In this document: piece by piece, positions 57,700 through 64,000 of the stretch
Numbering within the stretch: position 1 is the first letter of the stretch
Layout of the letters: the number at the start of each line of letters is the position of its first letter
Assembly (NCBI GenBank): GCA_008973525.1
Contig: WACJ01000503.1
Coordinates: 992,001 to 1,056,000, forward strand
Source of the DNA: Stenopsyche tienmushanensis
Taxonomy: Eukaryota > Arthropoda > Insecta > Trichoptera > Stenopsychidae
DNA: 64,000 nt
Direction: 5' to 3'
Notes under the pieces: generated by a model
Seen by the model: the letters and a program-made list of their open reading frames with translations, nothing else
Database searches by the model: none
Told to the model about the DNA's origin: nothing
Translations under genes and position numbers: made by a program

Positions 57700-57866
57700 C
57701 AGATTTAATAACAAAGAGGCGATGGAATACGAGTACTTCTTCCCATTGAAAAGACGCGATTTTGGGCGATTTGGGCGTGTCGGTTGCCTACTTTTAACGC
57801 CCCGGTTCACAGGGCGACATTTCGGAAAATCCCTATAAAAGGGGCTGGTGGAAAATGAACTTGCAT
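57700..57866 (+). promoter_or_regulatory. TATA-box core promoter candidate
   Basis: TATAAAAGGGG (TATA at 57,834) in a GC-rich context (CCCTATAAAAGGGGCTGG) is an excellent animal TATA box. Upstream 130 bases are CpG-rich with repeated GGGCG words (ATTTTGGGCGATTTGGGCG near 57,760; AGGGCGACATTTCGG near 57,811). About 30 bases downstream is a pyrimidine-purine step (GCAT at 57,863-57,866) suitable for a start. The sharp contrast with the flanks and the correct spacing support a real promoter firing rightward. Confidence 0.55.
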
Positions 57867-57867
57867 G

Positions 57868-58026
57868 ATGAAAATTGCCGCGAGTTTCGCACGGTGTGTG
57901 TGTCACTTGTACGGTGAAAAGTGTTTTCCTCGTATTCTATTACAGGCGTTGTTTCGTGTTGCGTCGCAGTCGTCGAGTGTTTCTGAAAATAATTATTTAT
58001 TAGCACGCAACCGGTTTTTTACTTAA
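57868..58026 (+). CDS. short open frame downstream of the TATA promoter
   Basis: Tandem ATGs (57,865 and 57,868) open a frame of 53 codons from the first ATG: MMKIAASFARCVCHLYGEKC, then FPRILLQALFRVASQ, then a Ser/Asn-rich end and a stop at 58,024-58,026. The N-terminus is weakly amphipathic, with three Cys in the first 20 residues. It begins only a few bases from the expected transcription start, so it might be an upstream frame or simply 5' leader. A pyrimidine-rich CTATTACAG near 57,938-57,946 and donor-like GGCGGGTAAC near 58,072 offer splice options. I do not recognise the peptide. Confidence 0.25.
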   Translation: MKIAASFARCVCHLYGEKCFPRILLQALFRVASQSSSVSENNYLLARNRFFT

Positions 58027-58104
58027 CTTCCACCTTTCCGATTTTGATTTTGATAGACAGTTTGTAGTGAGGCGGGTAACCGACTGGAGTACTCGGCGTA
58101 CTAC

Positions 58105-60395
58105 TAAAATTCTTACAAGTAATGCTTGCGACGAAGCATATCTGATAAGCAAAGTGAAAAGGCTATAAGCTGGTTATAATCCCCATATAATTTCTTTTTA
58201 AAACCAGAATTAGATTAATAAATTAATATATATATACATTTTAATAGTCCTTTTAGCAAGACATATCTATAAATATTTGTAATGACACATTATAAGAGAA
58301 AACGCTCAGTAAGCAAATATGTTTGCAATATTTGGGAAGTCTTAGAACGAATGTTCATTATTTTATGTAGGAGACCTCTTACAGCATTGTGATTAAACGA
58401 GGAAAAAATTATTTGGATAGAAAAAGATCTATGAACATATGACAAATGTATTAGTACTCAATATGATTTTTTAATATATCGTTGAAAATTAGTCATTCAA
58501 AGTTAACCCTGCTTTAATATATCAATATTGTCATCAGTTTTCACATTCTTCTTATTAATCGAATATTAGGCATTATTTGGTTTAATACAAACTATAGGAA
58601 ATATTAAAGTGTTATTGATTTAAACAGTGGATAGTTGAAAACACAAACAAAAAAATGCATAACATCCATTTAAATTCAATACTTTTGACTCAATAAAAAT
58701 TTACGTTAATATAGTTCTTCCGTGACGATAATATTATTTTTTTAATACGAATTTGGAACAAGGCTAACTATTGTACTTTATTCACTAGCATAACAATTTT
58801 AATAACATTTATTCTATATACTAGTATTAGAAGAAATAATAACATTCACTTGAAAGTTTTTGAAAAATCGCATTTTTATATTCTAATAGATCTTACTAAC
58901 TACTTTTTAAAATGATCGAATACACGTTTGCTTTTGAAAATTGAAATGATTCTTAAACAAATATCAAATACTATTTTTTACACGAAAATACAGTGGTGGA
59001 ACACATAGAAAACAATGTGTACATGACAAGGTTTTAAAAATAATTTGTAACATTGCTATAACCTTAAAATAATATTATTAAAAAACATTATTTATGTATC
59101 TATATAAGATATTATTGACTCATAAACAACATCTTGAAGAAAATATATGCCATTGCTAATATAATATTACATAGAATTTAGTTTGTAGCTGTAAATTGTG
59201 ATGGTTGTCGTACCATGGCCAACTTTCTGTAACATCAATTGGATGAACTTGATTAGGAAAACTTTGTGGTTCTAGCAGGATGTCTTTAAATATTTCGTAA
59301 TATGACCATATTTAAGTTTTACAAGATGATCTGAATCGTTTTTAAATAATAAAAACATGTCTAATGATATCAAAAAAAGTTGAATTAATATCATTTGGAT
59401 TTTTCTTACTTTTTTATTGTATATAAAAGTATTTTTAGCGGAAACATCGTTTGAATAATCGTAATAACAATAAATCCTTCTCATCACGAAAAGCTTATCT
59501 CAATAGTTCTTGAAAGATCATCCGCCTTGTTCTCTCAACTGTAGACTAAATTCTCAGCAAGTAGCAACAATTTCACACTTCAAAAACATCTGCACTGAGC
59601 TCAAAATATGTTTGTCGATTATTTAGTGTGGAGTATAAATATTATATGAAAACATTAATATTCAAATTAATTTTAGAATGCACGTTGCTGCATTTTCATA
59701 TAATAAAAATAGCACTACCATTTGCGTGTCTACATTTTTTATATGATTTAATGTTCTGAAAGTTGATTAAAGTATAATGGATGATTTCCTTCATTGTCAA
59801 AGTGTGTGTAAAATTCACAAGAGATTGCTTGTTGGTATATTTATTGCAAATAATCATAAACTTAATGGAAATTACATAATAGAAAAATTTAATGCATTTT
59901 ATCACAAATATTTTCCTAATTTTACCCTATTAATTAGCTAATGGTTGTTTTTTATGTCGTTATAGGGAGGCGAATTGCATGCAAACTTTTCACCTCTACG
60001 AAATTCAATAAAGTTTATCTCTATTTATCCATTTCGAAATTAAGAGAAATCTAGATTTTTATTTGATATAAACGTTTTACTTTAAAAACGTACAAGCAAC
60101 AAACTTCATATTCATCTATTTTTCGTTTTTGCCTTGTTTTATTTTCTTTCTACTGCCAGAAATAATGTTTTATTCTCAAAATAATATGAATATATATTAT
60201 CAAATTTTAAATTTATGAAAGCAACCCATCATTTATTACATTTTCAGGCATATAAGTCATGTATCTCACATTAATTTAATATATTTAATTTTACTCCTAA
60301 ACATGTCTTTGGTGGTAACTTCTCCTAAATATTATGTTGAACAATTTTAAAAATATTCAATCATTTTATTTCGTAACTCCGGTATGCAAAATGTA
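58105..60395. other. AT-rich stretch, possible intron of a gene starting at 57.86 kb
   Basis: Very AT-rich. Only a small balanced patch near 59,195-59,270 (GGTTGTCGTACCATGGCC) stands out. No exon with a recognisable domain was seen. Confidence 0.35.
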
Positions 60396-60399
60396 TGTA

Positions 60400-60595
60400 T
60401 CAGATCAGTCTAAAAGTTCGTGCGTATTTTTGTGTTTTTTTTTTTTTAAATAGTGTAAATAAAACATAATTTAACATTAGATTTTGAACTTGTCGAAATT
60501 TGTCGTTGCTTAACCAATGTATTAGTTAGTTTGACACCAATTTTAAATAATTCAAAATTTCTCAAAAATGCGCACGAACTTTTGGACTGACCTGA
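60400..60595. mobile_element. 196-bp mariner-type MITE
   Basis: The left end reads TCAGATCAGTCTAAAAGTTC then GTGCGTATTTTTG. The right end, reverse-complemented, reads TCAGGTCAGTCCAAAAGTTC then GTGCGCATTTTTG. The roughly 33-base terminal repeats differ at only three positions. TA flanks both sides (60,398-60,399 and 60,596-60,597). The interior is AT-rich and non-coding. Ends of the form TCAGG...AAAAGTTCGTGCG are typical of a mariner subfamily, so a mariner transposase would have mobilised it. High similarity of the two arms suggests a fairly recent insertion compared with the other elements here. Confidence 0.9.
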
Positions 60596-60599
60596 TAGA

Positions 60600-61085
60600 T
60601 TGTCTTCCAGTACTACAGTTAGTTATTTTACTTTGTTTTTTCATTATTCTCTTAAAAAACTAGCTTCATCGATAAATTATTTAATTCTTTTAACTATGTT
60701 TTACAACTATAGTCTTCTTTCGACTATTTCTTCTTAAATTCTTATAAATATTTACTCATGTTAAATATTGAAAATATCTCAAAAAATTCGTCCAAATTTT
60801 GTTCAAATTTATATTGTTCCTTGAAATAAAAACTGTAGCATGATTAGGTTCAATCTGTAGCATGATTAGCCAAACTTCGTATACAAAATAATTTAATTTT
60901 ATGCTTAAAATTTTTAATGTTTAAAAATAACAGTTAGTTTCTTAGAACCAATATAAAGCATAAATATATTTTAAACATTGTAATAACATTGTAAAAATAT
61001 ATAGGCCTAAAACCACAAAACTAAAAAAATATTGCATATAATATAAGTTGGTTTTGTAAGAAAAAATGAATTAGGGTAACTGGGT
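60600..61085. other. AT-rich stretch, nothing recognised
   Basis: Contains a short direct repeat (CTGTAGCATGATTAG, twice near 60,832-60,870). No other feature. Confidence 0.4.
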
Positions 61086-61089
61086 TAAC

Positions 61090-62430
61090 ATGTGGATTTA
61101 GTTGAGCTACCGTAGTAAGCTGCCAGTTCCATATAGTGTGGAGAATGGATCAGATTTGTTCTCGCACTTTGATCGTAACATGTCATGAATTTGTGACCTG
61201 ACTTCTAATCTTCGCTGAGCTCGCTGACATCCAAAAATCCCCTCCAGAGAACGGGGGTGAAAGATTTTTTCCGGACAATTTATATATTTTGTAGGAATGA
61301 CCCTTTTTTGTATGGATTCGCTAAAACGGTCACACACGCCAACTGGCATGACCTGACCTTTGTCAACCGGAGTTTTTCAATTCAACCTAATTAAGATAAA
61401 CTGGTTATGAAGATTAACTGTTCGCCACCCCTACTGACATACGCAACCGACCAACAATGAGATATAAATGGTATATTTTTTCGTTTCCCGTGACAAGCGC
61501 GAATCTTCTCTAGAGCCTTAACAAATGACGTGTCGTGCCTTGCGAGAAGAAATAATACACACGAAACGTATACGTAGCTTTGGGAAATTGTTTTAAATCA
61601 ATACGTTGGTCGTAAACAGCCAAAACGGAAACGGCCAATCCAGGTCGTATTTAAAATAATCATTTGGCACTCCTGATTCAATACGAAGACCTTGTAACAT
61701 TTTATCGCGAATTATTTAAACCTTGTCTGCCGGACTAATGGATGACCCGACGACTGCTTATCTTTGCAACGCGACATGTCTCGCAGATAAGCCTGTAAGC
61801 TTTTGTGCTGTATTAGGATGGCAACGAATAAATTATGGTCAGATAACGCCAACTTAGGAAATTAAGGGCCCCATTGAATGTGCAAGAGATATGTGAATAA
61901 TTTCAATTGCCTTAACCCACGCGCCATTAGTTGCATGCCCATTTGTTGAACCCCAACCAATTGCACGCGAAACATGGGTTAGATTTAGTCAATATTTGAT
62001 CGCTATCTCATAAGGATTCGGCTATTAATATTATAAATGTGGATGGGTGGATTTGTTATTCAGTGAGTGTAGCCATATATAGAAATGGATCTATTAAGGG
62101 GTTAAATCATTATTTGTCACTCTGGAGAAAATGCCTAAGCACGAATCGAAATAAGTATTTTGCCATTTTATCGCAATTAGCATGTAACGCTTGATATTCC
62201 AACAGCAACCATTCAACCATACAGAAAATTTGATTATATGTATCGTTTTTATATACGGATTGACGGAAATTGGCAGCTAAAAGATAAAAATGTGTTTGTG
62301 TAATATATAATAAAATAGGCACGCTACAATCAGTGTAGTGTGCATAAACTAGGAGCGGCGCAGCGCGTGTGGGTAGCACCTCTATGTCGCACACAACGAA
62401 CATATTACAAACGATTTTCCCTTTCATTAT
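61090..62430. promoter_or_regulatory. extended GC-balanced cluster, candidate regulatory block
   Basis: Several balanced, CpG-containing segments lie almost back to back. At 61,105-61,350 an 80-codon minus frame is open and unrecognised. At 61,480-61,990 there are words such as GACGTGTCGTGCC, AACGCGACATGTCTCGCAG, CATTAGTTGCATGCCC and AACCAATTGCACGCG. At 62,100-62,430 there is GGAGCGGCGCAGCGCGTG and an open 105-codon minus frame without a domain. TAAT, TTGCAT and CAAT words are interspersed. This is the densest such block in the window and best interpreted as conserved non-coding DNA. Confidence 0.4.
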
Positions 62431-62434
62431 TTTT

Positions 62435-64000
62435 CATGCCAATATTTTTCAGGGAAATTGGTTCTAATAATTGATTTATAATTTCTGAAAATGAAACATG
62501 CTTATAATTATTTCTTATTGTCTGTAATTCACCTTAATCATTATTGCAGGAAATATTTAATGAAGAGATTTTATTCAGGGATTCGGCAGAAAATTATGTT
62601 CAAGTTTATTAACAATGTTTTGCAAATAATTCTCCATAATTTGTAGTTCGTGGAACTCTTTTCAAAATCGTTATATTGAATTAATATGAAATCAATGTGC
62701 ACAAAATAATATTACAAAATTTGTTCTTCATATATAAAATTACATTATTAAAATATAATTCGATCATGTTTTGGAATATAAGAATTTTGATTTTTAATTT
62801 TTATGGTTACATATGATTTCAAATGATAAAATATGATTTCATTATTAAAGTTAAAATCATTTCTGGAAGCTAAATGAACAATGAGTTCAAGAATCGAGCT
62901 AATAATATGGATTGGAACAATCCTATTTTTTTGATGAAATCCATTCAATTTTAAAGGAACAAAAAATCTTATTTTTATTTTTATATCACTACTTCTTTTT
63001 TTTAGAAAATATAGTATATGATATAAAGGATGAAAAGGATTGGTCGAAATACAAAATAAGCTTTGTTTCGGTATTAATATTATTTAAACCGCAGGGAATA
63101 ACATTGTAATCAAATAAGTTTTATTTTTCCCAAACGAAGCTCTTCCGCAAATCTCATGGGAAGCCGGAGTTCCACGAAATTCAATTTAAAATAGTATATA
63201 TTGACTAAAGGTTGTATATACACGAGATGTAAATTCAGTTTTAAAGTCATAAGCCTTTCAAAACATATGTAATCTGAAGACTGAACATGTAAAAGTCAAT
63301 TTCAATCAGTTCGAGTCAACATCACATCTTTATAGTATAAGAGCAGTCACTTTACCAATATGGTCATACAAATATAAATATATTTTTATTTTGAATATCA
63401 TATTTCCATATAATAATGTCAATAATGATAATTTTATTTGCATTATTATGATGCTGCAATTTATGAGCTTTTAGCACGATATCATTTTTATTTTGCAGGC
63501 TAAAACATTTAAAATCGTCTTAAATTTATTTTTAATTATATTAAAATAGTTACAATTTAATAAAGTACATATTATTAATTAGATTATCATTATAGTCAAA
63601 TTTTAGACCAAAAGTACTATAAGGTAATTTAATCCGCCGGAGACGTCATAATTTGATTAAAATGACTTTATTGAATTTCTTCCCCGAAAACCTCCCTTAA
63701 TACAACCAGAGATTATTATTAAAATTTATTAATTTTGTAATTTCGGGATATAATGACATTTTGCGAAATTTCGATGTGAGATGATGAAGGCCGTAAAGAT
63801 TTTTTGGATGCTGCGAATCTTTATGCTTTTCAATATTATCTTAATAGAGATGGGATTAAAGTTTTTATCGTCGCAGAGTCTAGACAGGGGAATTAAATTT
63901 GCTACAGTGTCAAATATTTTCGATGTTCAAATGCACTGTTAAAAGCAATCCCTAAATATAAACTATTTTTATTCGATGTCCATATTGGTGGCAGATCTTC
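62435..64000. other. AT-rich stretch with small balanced patches
   Basis: Small patches at 63,130-63,180 (AAACGAAGCTCTTCCGC), 63,630-63,700 (AATCCGCCGGAGACGTC) and 63,780-63,900 (AAGGCCGTAAAG, ATCGTCGCAGAG) are less AT-rich. No gene, RNA or repeat family was recognised to the end of the window. Confidence 0.4.

Noticed and set aside
57661..57906. 81-codon minus frame
   Set aside because: Antisense to the TATA promoter; openness follows from the GC-rich promoter.
62110..62427. 105-codon minus frame
   Set aside because: Same reason: a balanced island with chance openness and no domain.

Overview
This 64 kb window is eukaryotic nuclear DNA, almost certainly from an arthropod and most likely an insect. 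It is strongly AT-rich by eye. It has no operons, no long uninterrupted coding frames, and no complete protein-coding gene. Every recognisable protein signature belongs to a decayed DNA transposon of the kind common in insect genomes: Tc1/mariner, pogo/Tigger-like, hAT and Helitron. I cannot name the species or order.

Layout. From 1 to about 19 kb the DNA is AT-rich and empty. It holds a hAT transposase scrap (3.56-3.85 kb), a possible piggyBac-like end (11.85 kb), a hAT-like non-autonomous element with a long imperfect hairpin (12.1-12.5 kb), one partial copy of a pogo-type MITE (14.9-15.1 kb) and tRNA-like SINE scraps. From 19 to 30 kb there is the 3' end of a pogo/Tigger-like element (19.64-20.09 kb), a complete 916-bp pogo-type MITE (21.95-22.87 kb) and a four-copy 56-bp tandem array whose unit resembles a mariner terminus (28.13-28.34 kb). 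From 30 to 36 kb there is an unexplained 99-codon frame (30.2 kb), one member of a dispersed repeat pair (30.5 kb; partner at 56.2 kb), a full-length dead mariner (33.21-34.46 kb) and a candidate first coding exon with a signal peptide and a splice donor (35.52-35.60 kb). From 38.7 to 42.0 kb lies a structurally complete but internally deleted Helitron on the minus strand, with both ends and the A/T target site readable. Its Rep catalytic region is gone and a 191-bp MITE sits inside it. From 49 to 54 kb there is a frame-broken unknown ORF pair and one mariner inserted inside another. From 56 to 64 kb there is the second dispersed-repeat copy, a strong TATA-box promoter candidate (57.83 kb), a 196-bp mariner-type MITE (60.40 kb) and a GC-balanced cluster (61-62.4 kb).

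Between the transposons are 16 GC-balanced, CpG-containing islands of about 0.2-1.3 kb. Several are packed with homeodomain-like (TAAT), forkhead-like (GTAAACA) or GATA/POU-like words. In an otherwise AT-saturated background this looks like the regulatory desert around a developmental gene, with the TATA promoter at 57.8 kb and the secretory exon at 35.5 kb as the only gene-like anchors. That reading is inference and needs conservation or transcript data.

No prokaryote-style system, CRISPR array, rRNA gene or intact tRNA gene is present. I do not see convincing evidence of a wholly new biological system. The most informative items are the nested mobile elements with readable boundaries, the two gene-like anchors and the enhancer-like islands.
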